This document shows, one piece after another, positions 36,737-46,633 of a stretch of 64,000 nucleotides of DNA (positions are counted from its first letter, which is position 1; each line of letters begins with the position of its first letter). The stretch is from contig CM049307.1 of assembly GCA_026874595.1 (NCBI GenBank), positions 77,664,643-77,728,642 on the forward strand, in the 5' to 3' direction. The translations under genes and the position numbers were made by a program. The DNA is from Sipunculus nudus. Its lineage: Eukaryota > Annelida > Sipuncula > Golfingiida > Sipunculidae. A model generated the notes under the pieces. The model was not told where the DNA came from. It saw nothing but the letters and a program-made list of their open reading frames with translations, and ran no database searches.

Positions 36737-39361
36737 TCATCTGGTTAACCGGTGGCATATCTCGTAGTTTTCTTTTATACAATCAAACATTTTTTCTACC
36801 ATCCGGTCTGTAGCTATCACGTTTGTACACACAAGAAACCTCGGCAGTGATCTCAATCCAGTCAGAGGGAACAGTTTCTTGTGCGTATGTTCTGCCAGTA
36901 CCCACATGTTGTGCCAGTCGTTGTCATCAAGCAGGTCTTCTGGGATATTTTCGTTGAAAGCCGAGCAGACGATTGATTCTGTGTCTATAACGTGCCTCCC
37001 CGTTGATGCGGCGATCACTCCGCATGTTCCGATCACTTGGGCTGCGTATGGGTGCAACGGGTTGAGTATCACCCTGCTCCTAGTGCCGCTTGGCGCTTTG
37101 AGTGATGCTTCCGTGTCCTTCAGTGATGTGACGGGGGAAACTTCTGTTTGAGACTTTCGTTTGTCCGGCAGTAAGAACGGCCCTTCCACTGACGGGGCTG
37201 TGATCGTGTGATGAAGACTGCACACCAGGTGACGTTCTGTGTCCCCGCAGTCCGTCCCCACGTTTTCGACCGTGTAGTCTAACACGTACGTGGACGTTGA
37301 GCCTCTGTGTATGTTCAAAAACAAGTAATGATACGCAAAGGGGTGTTGGCGTACCGATAGTTGCGGCGTTTCCTTAATGAGCGCTTGCAAGCCATCTATC
37401 GACTCGTCCGTCGCACGGCAGAGGTCTGCGTCGATCTCAACGTACACGTTCCTTTCGGCGAACGGTTTCTTACGGCCTCGTTCTTCTTTACACAAGCGTG
37501 AAAAGGCCGGCAGCCGGTCCAGACCGACGTGGCTGAAGGACTTGTCAAACGCCTTCAGGTTGTATCCCTTCACGTGTGTTAGACCGCTCATGTTTGACCA
37601 ATCTTTTGTTGCACTGAAATGGCACTTCACCTCGATGAACCCTGTCATGTCTTCAAACACAGCATCAGGTGAAACGCCGAGCATGGGGTACTTCTCCTGG
37701 TCAGGGTGCAAGACCAGGCCCGTGCTCTTAAGCTGCCCGAAGCCGATCACGTCACGCAGTACGTCGATCACGATCGGTTCGAAAAGCAAACCGTGTGCCA
37801 TAGGGTTCGTCGCTGCTGCGGCTGAGGACCGTGCAGCTTCACAGACGCTTTCGGGTGTTTTCCATAGTTTGTAAAAACTATTGAGCATGACAGATTGTGA
37901 CTTACATATGAACCTTTGCATGTGCGATGCTGTGACGCGCCCCAACCTCCAGTACCACCAGTACCAGTTCGATGTCTGGCCTGTTGTGAGCATGGCAAGG
38001 CTGCCCAGAGCGCCCTTCAAAAGAGCTTGTGCTTCTTCTGTGGGAACATCTGTCTCAAGTGTGGCAGCGTCTGTGGCGGACAGCGTCTGCTTGAGGTCAG
38101 CGGTGGTAGCCATCGAGAGCGTATTGCAGAGGCGTCGCCATTCTTCAGCGTGAGGATTTGAGTGGAACCGGGGGTCGCATGGTTCTCGCACGCTGTGCCG
38201 ACACTTTTCTGTCCACACATCCTGTGTTTGACACCTGCATCCCGGAGCTGTGACGTGAGCATCACTGGGACTGCCGCCATCGATACATCGACGGATGTCT
38301 CTGTAGGTCGTCTTGTCCACGCGGCACCTGGAGCACGGCTGGAGACACCCGCTGACAATGACAGATGCCTGCTGCACACTGAGCGCGGCATCAGCTTGTG
38401 TGGCCTTCACCCGGTAGAATTCACGGCATGTTGCTGCGGTTCTGTAGACGCGTCTTGTGTCCTGCCATTGCGGCCAAAACAGGTAATCGGCGTTTCGATG
38501 TCTTTCCTCGGAACTTGAAACTGACAGCCAGCACGCCCGAGGGCGGTAGACAGCAAACCCCACATGTTCCGTCTCGTTGTTTAACGAATGGTGCAGCAAA
38601 CCCACTATTATGACACCTAAGGCCCACAAGTCTGCATTCTTGCCCACATCGGGTGTGAGGTGGGGGCGCAGCCGTGAAAAAAGCTCTGGAGCTCGGGATG
38701 TCCAATAGATGGTCGGGTCCCACAGACGTTTGCTGAAAGGGCAGACGTGGTTGGGCATCAGGTCCTCTTGTGGACATGCGGCGTTACCGAAATCGATAAT
38801 TTTGACATCGGGTGGCATGCACCATTTTTTTTTCAACATAACGTTCTTGGCAGACAGATCAAAATGGAAAACCCCAAGATCGTGCAGGTGCAGAACACCT
38901 TCGGACGCTTTAGACGCGACCGTCCAAGCCAGGTCGTCGTCGTACAGGCACGAATGCATGAACGTGTGCAACGTCATATCCATGCGTTGGGACACCAACA
39001 GCTCGGTTATCGGCGACACTTCTGATCCAATGCGATAGGCCTTCCCTGTCAAAGCCTCCACCACGTCCGCGAACAGTTTGTGTTTACGCGCGTTTTCTTG
39101 CAACAAAACGAGGTCTTCATTGACACCTTTCGCCTTCAAATGTTCCATAATGTTTAACTCGTGTTTTGCGTGTTTCGTTTGGCATATTTTAAACACGTGG
39201 TCCGTGTCCGTATGTAAGTACACGTGCCCGTATGTACCACTGCCTATACGCTCTAAGCCCCGTCGTTTTAGTTCTTCAGGTTTCAATAGCTCTACTTTTC
39301 GATGAGGGTTAATTGGCGTGTCACCGAGATCCGACATGGTTTCTCTGCACAAGAGGTCCAT
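36737..39361 (-). CDS. Protein kinase fused to a YqaJ/UL12-like nuclease
   Basis: 874 residues, ATG start. Residues 35-260 are a Ser/Thr kinase: Gly-loop Gly-Ser-Gly-Thr-Tyr-Gly (40-45), Lys58, catalytic loop His156-Phe-Asp158-x-x-x-x-Asn163 (non-RD: Phe for Arg), Asp180-Phe-Gly and Ala-Pro-Glu (214-216). All key residues are kept. Residues 455-690 match the lambda-exonuclease/YqaJ family used by herpesvirus alkaline nuclease UL12 and baculovirus AN: Arg-Leu-Gly-Arg-Val-Thr-Ala-Ser (462-469), His-Gly-x-x-x-Glu (513-518), Gly-Val-Ser-Pro-Asp556 and Glu567-x-Lys569, the PD-(D/E)xK core. Residues 700-874 are an unknown extension. In herpes simplex, UL12 (nuclease) and UL13 (kinase) are neighbouring genes; here the two activities share one chain. 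Likely roles: processing of replication intermediates and phosphorylation of viral or host proteins in the nucleus. Confidence 0.82.
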   Translation of the reverse strand: MDLLCRETMSDLGDTPINPHRKVELLKPEELKRRGLERIGSGTYGHVYLHTDTDHVFKICQTKHAKHELNIMEHLKAKGVNEDLVLLQENARKHKLFADVVEALTGKAYRIGSEVSPITELLVSQRMDMTLHTFMHSCLYDDDLAWTVASKASEGVLHLHDLGVFHFDLSAKNVMLKKKWCMPPDVKIIDFGNAACPQEDLMPNHVCPFSKRLWDPTIYWTSRAPELFSRLRPHLTPDVGKNADLWALGVIIVGLLHHSLNNETEHVGFAVYRPRACWLSVSSSEERHRNADYLFWPQWQDTRRVYRTAATCREFYRVKATQADAALSVQQASVIVSGCLQPCSRCRVDKTTYRDIRRCIDGGSPSDAHVTAPGCRCQTQDVWTEKCRHSVREPCDPRFHSNPHAEEWRRLCNTLSMATTADLKQTLSATDAATLETDVPTEEAQALLKGALGSLAMLTTGQTSNWYWWYWRLGRVTASHMQRFICKSQSVMLNSFYKLWKTPESVCEAARSSAAAATNPMAHGLLFEPIVIDVLRDVIGFGQLKSTGLVLHPDQEKYPMLGVSPDAVFEDMTGFIEVKCHFSATKDWSNMSGLTHVKGYNLKAFDKSFSHVGLDRLPAFSRLCKEERGRKKPFAERNVYVEIDADLCRATDESIDGLQALIKETPQLSVRQHPFAYHYLFLNIHRGSTSTYVLDYTVENVGTDCGDTERHLVCSLHHTITAPSVEGPFLLPDKRKSQTEVSPVTSLKDTEASLKAPSGTRSRVILNPLHPYAAQVIGTCGVIAASTGRHVIDTESIVCSAFNENIPEDLLDDNDWHNMWVLAEHTHKKLFPLTGLRSLPRFLVCTNVIATDRMVEKMFDCIKENYEICHRLTR

Positions 39362-39473
39362 GATCTATAAGATCACGGGTTCGGATTTGTCGTATGCAAG
39401 GAACACCGGCCCTCTCTTCGTGCTCCCTTGAGAATGTGTTCCTGAATGGTACATGACCCGTATGTTATCGGTA

Positions 39474-39485
39474 TATATTTATATA
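39474..39485 (-). promoter_or_regulatory. TATA-like element of the kinase-nuclease gene
   Basis: Reads TATATAAATATA on the minus strand, about 115 bases before the ATG at 39361. A second A+T-rich element lies at about 39500. Confidence 0.45.
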
Positions 39486-39538
39486 TGGAATGTGGTTTTT
39501 TATATATATCATGACGTACCGCGGGTCACATGATGCAT

Positions 39539-40753
39539 TCAGGAGCGCTGAACAGCAGGCAATGATGCGCATGCGTGATGTTTTTTCACTGCTCTTTGCG
39601 GCTGTGTAATCTGGCCACTGGGGTCGCATACATCAGATGCTCCGGGAGATTCTTGCGAACACATGCGGTTTGTTTTTACATCTGGCGCGCACAGGTTCAT
39701 ACGACTGCTCGGCAGCGGGACCGCACCTTTTAGATTAGCATCTAGCATCGTGTTCACAGCCTCTTCCTGTGCCTCTGCCAAAAACTGATGGCTCATTATA
39801 TCGCGGGCTGCACTGACTGCACGTTCAGCATCCGGAACAACGTCCCCGCTTGCGTCACCTTCAGAGCTGTATAAAGCTTTTGCCAGGTCCACACAGACTT
39901 TCGTTGCTTCGTCACGTTTAGCCATCTTTGCTTTGTTAATGAACAACAGGTAGGAACTGACAACAGTCTTCAACATGTTGGACTGACGGTCGGACGCTTT
40001 TTTAGAGTGCCTTTTCACATCAGCCAGAAGCACCTCGGCTGATCTCAGTTCTCGCTTAGCCGCGCTCCAGTTGGCCTCGTCGTCTTGGTGGTCCTTCGTC
40101 CCGGGCCACGTTTCTGCAGCTGCCCCAGGAGGACAGTCCGTGGTTGCAGCAGATACTCCTTCGCGTACAAAGTGCCGGCGGTTTGCCTCAAGTATTTCCC
40201 AGCTTTCACGTTGGACAAGGTCCCGCAAGGTTGTGACACGCCTTTCCAATGCCCTGATCATATCGTCTATATTCCGTTTGTTGTTTTCGCACTCTGTCAG
40301 TCCGTAAACCGCGGCGTCGACGAAATTCTTGCTGAGAGGGTTGCACTCGTCGACCTCCCGTGATACATCGTCCAGGTGTAAGAGCTGCTTGAACATATCA
40401 ACTTGAGCCCCGTGGCGCTCCTTGTCTCTGGCTGAGAGGTCCGAATCACCGTCTGACACGCGGTCGGCTGCGGCGTCCTTTTCACGCTCCCTGTTCACAC
40501 TGTCTGCGAGTTCCAGAAAGCCGTCAACACCCAACGAGTAAAGACTTTCGAGCCATGGGTCCGCATCCCCTCCCGGGTGCCTGTTCCGGACCATAAGGTC
40601 GAATGTGAAACTATCAAACCTACCCTGGACACTTTCTCCCATCGCAACAACGAAGCGCAGTGGAAAATGGCACAGCTGAAGCACCCCTGCCAGCAACTGT
40701 TTCCACGCTGGCATCCTGACTGTGAACTCACCGTATGGGTGAAACCTGCCCAT
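39539..40753 (-). CDS. Helical protein of unknown function
   Basis: Up to 404 residues from the ATG at 40753. That start overlaps the first part of the primase gene on the other strand; starts at 40714 or 40642 are possible, and the one at 40642 would avoid the overlap with the primase ATG at 40667. The body is highly charged, with coiled-coil-like stretches (about residues 150-210 and 235-300), and a Pro/Ser/Gln-rich C terminus with a basic Lys-Lys-His-His end. No recognised domain. No poly(A) signal lies between this stop and the kinase-nuclease gene, so transcripts may run on to 36643. Scaffold or tegument functions would fit a protein like this. Confidence 0.55.
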   Translation of the reverse strand: MGRFHPYGEFTVRMPAWKQLLAGVLQLCHFPLRFVVAMGESVQGRFDSFTFDLMVRNRHPGGDADPWLESLYSLGVDGFLELADSVNREREKDAAADRVSDGDSDLSARDKERHGAQVDMFKQLLHLDDVSREVDECNPLSKNFVDAAVYGLTECENNKRNIDDMIRALERRVTTLRDLVQRESWEILEANRRHFVREGVSAATTDCPPGAAAETWPGTKDHQDDEANWSAAKRELRSAEVLLADVKRHSKKASDRQSNMLKTVVSSYLLFINKAKMAKRDEATKVCVDLAKALYSSEGDASGDVVPDAERAVSAARDIMSHQFLAEAQEEAVNTMLDANLKGAVPLPSSRMNLCAPDVKTNRMCSQESPGASDVCDPSGQITQPQRAVKKHHACASLPAVQRS

Positions 40754-43700
40754 TACGCCAAACTGACAGATCTTCTAATAAGTACGGTGTACCCGGACGT
40801 GTACGACGGCATTTCAGAAGGCGAAGGACAAGGGCCGGAACACGTGTGGACGAGGTCATGCGTGAGCCCGCCGCAGTGGCGCGCACTCTTACTCTTTGAC
40901 CACTTAGCTGCGGAAAATACATACCTGTCATCAAACGGAGACATGGGAAAAGGGGGAACGCGTGGGGAATCACGTGCGTGCAATAGTTTGTCTCCTGCCC
41001 GTCCCGTGAACGTCGTCTTCGCCATTTTGACAAACAAACATGAGATCCCACGGGGGCAGACCGCTACAGCTGCATGCACCGTAACACTGCTTCCCGTTTT
41101 AGTTCTACGTAATGTACCTAGAACTTTTATCGTTGGCAATTCACTTTATCCGTCTGACGCGATCCGCCGGTGGGTGTGCAAGGCAAGTTCCGTCCACTTC
41201 GTGTTAAAGCACGTGTCGCGCTTTTACCTGCCGCCGGCCCTTTCCGGTGCGGCCTCGCAATGCCCCACTGACACACACGTGTACGAAACCCTCTGTAAGC
41301 GGTTGTACATTGACCGTGTGTGGGATGTCCAGCACAGGGCGTCCATCGACACGGATTCATCCTTTGCCTCGTTAATCACACACAGGGATATCACCCACGT
41401 GTCTGTCGTTGCGCTTCTACAATTGCACGTGTTCTCCATGCGACCTCTACAAAAAGCAGACGGGGCGGGCAGCATGTCTGTCAACGTGAAGTTGTGGGCG
41501 ATGTGGTCAGACTGGCTAGAAGGGCAAGGCGTGAAAGCCCACAACCCCTTCGACATGCATCCCTGTCTGACTGAACGGTCCTTGGAAGACGGATCCCTGC
41601 ACGGCCTCTCTTCTTCGAACGCCTACGGGTACGAGGGGCTCGTCCATTTTGTGGAGTTTGTGCGGTGGTGGTACGGATTCAACACGCATGTAGAAATGTG
41701 CCAGCACCAAACGATCTCGGCCGTGATTGCAAACATTTCGTGGATGAGGATCCACGTGGCCACCGTGGTGCGTAAGATCATGGAAGCATTCGGACAAAGC
41801 CCCATCTACACACGGCCGCCAGTGCACCCCATGTGCCCCGCGATTTGGACACTGGCCGTCTCGGACAATTGCCGACAGTGCAAACGGCAGGCGGAATATG
41901 AAATTCGTTTGCAGCTTGATAAGGTGATGCCACTGTTGGAGCGGTGCAAGCTGGGACGGTACATGCGGGATGTGCTATGCGCTGTGTTCTCAGACACACC
42001 CCTTGACGTAGCTCAGGCTAAGCTAAAACGTTACGACCCGGCCGTCGTGTACTGGGGGTTGGATTCTGTCGGCGGTCACGACAGCAGTGTAACGCGCACC
42101 ACAGCCTTGTCCATCAAGAACCAACACGCTCTAAAACAGCTGGCTGTTTCAAATTGGAACGCTGTTTACAGAAATGTGACAGATGTCCCGTCTCCACATT
42201 TTTCGAGACTTGCGGATTGTGTTACATTTGTGTCCCAACATGCATTACAGCAAGGGAGCGACGGCGGTCGGTTCAGGAACTACGCCCGTTTTCTCCCAGC
42301 GTTGTCGCGCCCCGTCAAAACGTCGGGAGGTTTCGTCCCAGTCTGCACCGACCGCCGGTTATGGAGGGCTTCCAAGGATTACGCTGGGATTACCGCACGG
42401 GTGAAGGCAGCCCTCGCGGAAGTGGAGAGGAGACGCGTCAGTGGAATGCCAAGCGACACAGGCGCGGAAGCCCGTGTCCAGTACGCGATGTCTGTCGCAC
42501 GGGCTTATCCTGGACTGCATGTGTGTGATGTACTGTCTTACCTTTACCACATGGACATGAAACAGGCCTTGTGCGTGGTTGGGCGATCCGATTACGACAC
42601 CGTGCGCCTGAACGAGTTAGGAGGATCTTTGCACGTGAAAGTGGACCCCGTACTGAGTTTGTTTTCCGTCATGTTCGACGTAGACATGACATACAGGACT
42701 CAATATGACGCTCCAACCCTGTCAGAAGTGTACGCTATTGCGAGGGCTTTGTACACATCCGTCATGGGTCTCGTGGGGTCTGTGCGTGTGGCACTGGGAC
42801 CAGAGAAAACGGACACAGAATCTGCAGCCGCTTCCGTTTTGACGAAGGGCGCCCATGGAAAATCCGAACTTGAATCGTACATGGCCACACACCCAGACAT
42901 ACTTGGAAGCAGGTTGTTCGTATACATGTCAAACTCGCTGCCCCCGTGTTGCGCCGTGTACGATGAAAACCCTTCGCAGGTACCAAGCCGTGCAAACATG
43001 AGACCGTTGGATGACAACCGTCGCGTGAGCGCAGACGAAGATAACCTGCTGCGCACGCTCACCGAACTGCAGCGGACACGGTCGCTCAGGGTAGTCGTGC
43101 AGCTCCCGCCTAACGTTTGTTTCGAATCAGCCGAAGCTTTCCTCTCGTATCAAGACATGCTTTTTGGATTTTTGAGGGCCGATGAGAGTTTGCGGCCGTT
43201 GGTCCACAGGTTGGGAAAAGAGGCTAACTTAGAACGGTTTATAGACATGGCCGTCTTCAGGGGCCAGTGCCGCATGCCACATTCCGGTAAAGCCGACGGT
43301 AGTCAACCGTTCGACCCCCTGACAGTGGTACCGACCCTGTGCCACGGTTCCGACCCGGATGTCATGCGCGAAACGTGCCTGCGCAACCACTTGGACCCAA
43401 CTGTTGGACTGATGCACAAGGACCCGTTTCCGGCTATGCACTCGAACGAACACCTGAAAAGAGGTCTGGTGATCGAGCAGCGTGGACGCTCGGGTTTGTC
43501 TGTGTCGTCATTTTTACGCAACTGCCCAACAAACGGCCCGGATGCCCCTGTACATGCAGTGGACCAAATGGCTATGCGGGTGGTTGAAAGCACGCGCGAG
43601 CAGGACAAGTTTTCTCGCTGTGCCCAATTAATTTTGTGCCACTGGGGAACAAACCACCCTCGGCTCCTGCATGCAACTCCCGCCGACTTGTCTCTTTGTA

Positions 43701-44356
43701 CGGGTGACTCCCTTTTGAAAGCGTTAAACATTGTCGTGAAGCCCTGCATGCTGGAAGCACTTCTGACAGGTCCTCAATTGCCAGCCGCTTCAACCTTACC
43801 GACCGACAAACGTCCGAGGCCCTTGTTTCAGATCGCGGATGAGTTTCTGCGGTTAGGTTTCATACATGCAAAACGCAGCAGGCATTGGGCAGGTACCAGA
43901 CAGGAAGCTGAGGTCAGAGCTCACGGTATCTGTGTCGAATTTCAGATATCTCCCCCGGTGCATGCCGCAAGTAAGCGTAATGACAACAACACGTCCTGGC
44001 CAGCGTGTGTGTACTACGACCATACGACACGCTCTGATTGCAGATTGCGTCTCCGCTGCTCGCTACACCCGACCGCGTCCGTGGATGGCCTTGAGACGTA
44101 TTTGCGCCAAAAAGGTTTCAATCTAGACGAAGGTGAACCGGTTGACACGTGCTCAGAAGAGGGTGACATGTCAGGGGACGATTACGTGTCACAGGACTCG
44201 CAAGACGCTGAGGACCTAAAACGGTACTGTCGCCGTCGCCCTACCAAAGGTGAGCAATTATTAGATGCTCCCTTGAGGTTTAGCCTTGTCTACTATTGTT
44301 TCCATAACCGGTGCAGTGGCGGATGGCGTGCGATTACAAGGTTTAGTGTAAATTAA
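40667..44356 (+). CDS. DNA primase, UL52-like (helicase-primase subunit)
   Basis: 1,229 residues from the ATG at 40667; the open frame begins at a GTG at 40577. The archaeo-eukaryotic primase core is visible: a Met-Phe-Asp-Val-Asp metal-binding motif at about residues 671-673 and, about 190 residues on, Ile-Asp-x-x-Val-Phe-Arg-x-x-x-Arg-Met-Pro-x-x-x-Lys, the nucleotide-binding motif of herpesvirus UL52 primases. The C terminus (about 1,115-1,225) has the spaced Cys/His residues of the UL52 zinc-binding domain, with Cys-x-x-x-x-Cys near the very end. UL52 makes RNA primers in complex with the UL5 helicase and UL8. A UL5 helicase was not found in this window. The N-terminal 600 residues are large and unassigned, as in the family. 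It precedes the UL32/UL31-like pair. Confidence 0.78.
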   Translation: MAQLKHPCQQLFPRWHPDCELTVWVKPAHYAKLTDLLISTVYPDVYDGISEGEGQGPEHVWTRSCVSPPQWRALLLFDHLAAENTYLSSNGDMGKGGTRGESRACNSLSPARPVNVVFAILTNKHEIPRGQTATAACTVTLLPVLVLRNVPRTFIVGNSLYPSDAIRRWVCKASSVHFVLKHVSRFYLPPALSGAASQCPTDTHVYETLCKRLYIDRVWDVQHRASIDTDSSFASLITHRDITHVSVVALLQLHVFSMRPLQKADGAGSMSVNVKLWAMWSDWLEGQGVKAHNPFDMHPCLTERSLEDGSLHGLSSSNAYGYEGLVHFVEFVRWWYGFNTHVEMCQHQTISAVIANISWMRIHVATVVRKIMEAFGQSPIYTRPPVHPMCPAIWTLAVSDNCRQCKRQAEYEIRLQLDKVMPLLERCKLGRYMRDVLCAVFSDTPLDVAQAKLKRYDPAVVYWGLDSVGGHDSSVTRTTALSIKNQHALKQLAVSNWNAVYRNVTDVPSPHFSRLADCVTFVSQHALQQGSDGGRFRNYARFLPALSRPVKTSGGFVPVCTDRRLWRASKDYAGITARVKAALAEVERRRVSGMPSDTGAEARVQYAMSVARAYPGLHVCDVLSYLYHMDMKQALCVVGRSDYDTVRLNELGGSLHVKVDPVLSLFSVMFDVDMTYRTQYDAPTLSEVYAIARALYTSVMGLVGSVRVALGPEKTDTESAAASVLTKGAHGKSELESYMATHPDILGSRLFVYMSNSLPPCCAVYDENPSQVPSRANMRPLDDNRRVSADEDNLLRTLTELQRTRSLRVVVQLPPNVCFESAEAFLSYQDMLFGFLRADESLRPLVHRLGKEANLERFIDMAVFRGQCRMPHSGKADGSQPFDPLTVVPTLCHGSDPDVMRETCLRNHLDPTVGLMHKDPFPAMHSNEHLKRGLVIEQRGRSGLSVSSFLRNCPTNGPDAPVHAVDQMAMRVVESTREQDKFSRCAQLILCHWGTNHPRLLHATPADLSLCTGDSLLKALNIVVKPCMLEALLTGPQLPAASTLPTDKRPRPLFQIADEFLRLGFIHAKRSRHWAGTRQEAEVRAHGICVEFQISPPVHAASKRNDNNTSWPACVYYDHTTRSDCRLRLRCSLHPTASVDGLETYLRQKGFNLDEGEPVDTCSEEGDMSGDDYVSQDSQDAEDLKRYCRRRPTKGEQLLDAPLRFSLVYYCFHNRCSGGWRAITRFSVN

Positions 44357-44447
44357 CGGTGATAAACAGATTAGGGGGGGTGGGGTGAAGAAAGGGGTTA
44401 TCCAGATGCATATGCGGGCACGGTTTGTATTACATACATGAGTTATT

Positions 44448-44453
44448 ATTAAA
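44448..44453 (+). terminator. Poly(A) signal, primase gene
   Basis: ATTAAA 92 bases after the primase stop. Confidence 0.45.
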
Positions 44454-44506
44454 GTTTCATAATCGATCTATTTCGGAAGTGTTCTTGTGATGAGTGGGCA
44501 GATGTC

Positions 44507-44514
44507 TATATATG
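44507..44514 (+). promoter_or_regulatory. TATA box, UL32-like gene
   Basis: TATATATG 83 bases before the ATG at 44597, after the primase poly(A) signal, so the packaging/egress pair appears to be its own unit. Confidence 0.45.
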
Positions 44515-44596
44515 GTACGTTTGTTGTTATGTATTTCGTTGTATACAAAATACCAGGATACTCGCGCTGCATGTTTCGGGGACAAGCGTGACATCC

Positions 44597-46567
44597 ATGG
44601 CGTGTCATGAAACGAACAGAACGACACAAAAACGCGAGAGCTGTTTTCAAGAAGGACTAAAAGACGGATTGCATGCGTCCCCAGCCGAGATACTAACCAG
44701 CCACCGGTGGAAAAGATATCGTGAGCGATACGGCGATTTTGATGGGCCCTTACTCGCTTCACAGTACGTAGGTGCCATAAGGGGAAGCCAGGTGTGCGCT
44801 GTTTGTGCGTTTAATGCACGTGCTGCACGCGATGAACAGTTTTGTGAGTGGGTGGAAGGTTTTGCTAACGCCATGCAGTTTAAACCTTTCTTTTCTAGCC
44901 TGACCACGTCCCTCGTCATTCTTTACTGGCGCCGCGTACACGCAGCTCTGACACGGCTCGAAGCACGGCCCGCCGCTGATCCCGATGATATTTCGAACGC
45001 GTTAGACGAAGAAGTGTTGAATTCAATCACACCCGAAGTATTTCATGTGCACTTCATCCACAACCGCTGCCAGTTCTCGTCGTTCAATACAGGACACGAC
45101 AATGCTGGACGTGTGGATGGCAACAGGCCGCTCTTACGTATTGAAAAGGGGGATATGTGGAGGACGTGGCACGTGCACAATAACAGCCACATTGTAGCTC
45201 AGATTTTGCAGTTACACAATGGGTTGGCCCTGTGGCAACGTTCTGCCAGCCAAGGCTTCCATAACACTCCGGCGAACGACAGGGTAGACACTAGCGCAGA
45301 CAGTGCGCGTGTTATCGGGCCGTGGGTTGTGACGTCCGGTTTACAGTTACCTAGACTACCCACGACCGACGACATCCACCAAGGCGACACGAACGCGAGT
45401 GGCAACAGACAACAAACGGACACAGCGGGTTTGCACCCGGAAGAGTACGAAGAGGCTCTGTGTGTTAAAGCCGATGCATCGTCGAGGTTCAAAGACATTA
45501 CCTGCATGATGGCAGACGCGTGCTTTGGCGTGTGTGGGTCAGACATGTCAGAATATGTTCGTTCGTTTCAGCGCAGGTGGGACTTCATGTGTGACCTTAC
45601 ACGTGATACAGATACGGTTCAGTGCAAAGAAAACATAACAACCGGACATGTTGCACAACGCGCTGCGCGTTCGGGACGTGCCCCTGATTTCTCTCGGTTT
45701 CGGCCTTACCCGACAGGAAGGGAACGAAACAACACAGGTAGAGAGACAGAAGCGACGAGAACCGTGTCCCCCACGCTTGTACTGCGGGGTTACAGTTCCC
45801 ACTGCGGTCGTTCTTGGCACCAACCTGACGCATTACTTCAACACGAAAATAATGCGTTGACGCCTTCTGCTGCTGAGGAAGCGGGGGCCTGTGTTGCGGC
45901 AGAACCCTCAGAGGCCGGCATTGCGTACCGCCGGATGGCGGAAACACTGGAAGAGGTTCGGTCCGTTGTTCTGCGAACGTCGCAGAGAAGCCGACTCAAC
46001 CTGTTAAGAGGTAAAAGCAAGTCCTTTTTTCCTGCTGTCACCCCGCCTGAGGGTGTGGAATGGGCAGTCGATTGGGAACTGGCACCGGAAGACACACCGA
46101 CAGAGTGCTTGCTGTGCGGCATGTGCGCATTCTACGATTGGTACCGTGTGATAGAACATATGCTATTGTCGTTAGGCATGGAGAAGGCGTGCGCAATGCA
46201 GCCGGTTGCCAACGTTAACACATTCGTCTCTGTGTTAAACACGTTGCAAAAGCGCTTGTCAGACATGTCTCAACGCGACGTGGATCCACTCGACGGATTC
46301 CTATTGAAGGGTTTGAACCCCTCGGTTTTTTACCATCACGCGTTTTCGTCTCCGCTGTGCGCATTGAACAGGGCACGGATGGGTGTGATGTACGAAAAGG
46401 ATTCTTCGCTGCCTTGCGGTTCGGCAGTTGTCGCAGCATTAATGTACGTCGTGTACGGAAACTTCAACAGTTCTTGTAGGTTTCGCCCCCTGTGGTTGAA
46501 ACGGTGCATGCAAGTGTTACAGGGACATAAAGTGTACTGTGACCCCGGCGTGTGCTTGTCCGGTTGA
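44597..46567 (+). CDS. UL32-like DNA packaging protein
   Basis: 656 residues; the ATG at 44597 has good context (ccatggc) and is three codons inside a frame opened by a GTG. Cysteine pairs lie at both ends: Cys67-x-x-Cys70 with Cys83 near the N terminus, and Cys504-x-x-Cys507 with Cys510, a following His and a final Cys-x-x-x-x-Cys near the C terminus. The middle (about 230-400) is polar and probably disordered. This layout (two folded Cys-rich ends that bind zinc) and the next gene match UL32/ORF68-family packaging proteins, which load DNA into capsids with the terminase. UL32 sits directly upstream of UL31 in herpesviruses, as here. The match is by layout and gene order, not by alignment. 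Confidence 0.52.
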   Translation: MACHETNRTTQKRESCFQEGLKDGLHASPAEILTSHRWKRYRERYGDFDGPLLASQYVGAIRGSQVCAVCAFNARAARDEQFCEWVEGFANAMQFKPFFSSLTTSLVILYWRRVHAALTRLEARPAADPDDISNALDEEVLNSITPEVFHVHFIHNRCQFSSFNTGHDNAGRVDGNRPLLRIEKGDMWRTWHVHNNSHIVAQILQLHNGLALWQRSASQGFHNTPANDRVDTSADSARVIGPWVVTSGLQLPRLPTTDDIHQGDTNASGNRQQTDTAGLHPEEYEEALCVKADASSRFKDITCMMADACFGVCGSDMSEYVRSFQRRWDFMCDLTRDTDTVQCKENITTGHVAQRAARSGRAPDFSRFRPYPTGRERNNTGRETEATRTVSPTLVLRGYSSHCGRSWHQPDALLQHENNALTPSAAEEAGACVAAEPSEAGIAYRRMAETLEEVRSVVLRTSQRSRLNLLRGKSKSFFPAVTPPEGVEWAVDWELAPEDTPTECLLCGMCAFYDWYRVIEHMLLSLGMEKACAMQPVANVNTFVSVLNTLQKRLSDMSQRDVDPLDGFLLKGLNPSVFYHHAFSSPLCALNRARMGVMYEKDSSLPCGSAVVAALMYVVYGNFNSSCRFRPLWLKRCMQVLQGHKVYCDPGVCLSG

Positions 46568-46633
46568 TTATTAGGACGTGCAACGAGATGAAATACCATC
46601 TGTGTATTCGCGGGAGTATAGCACACATTGGTC

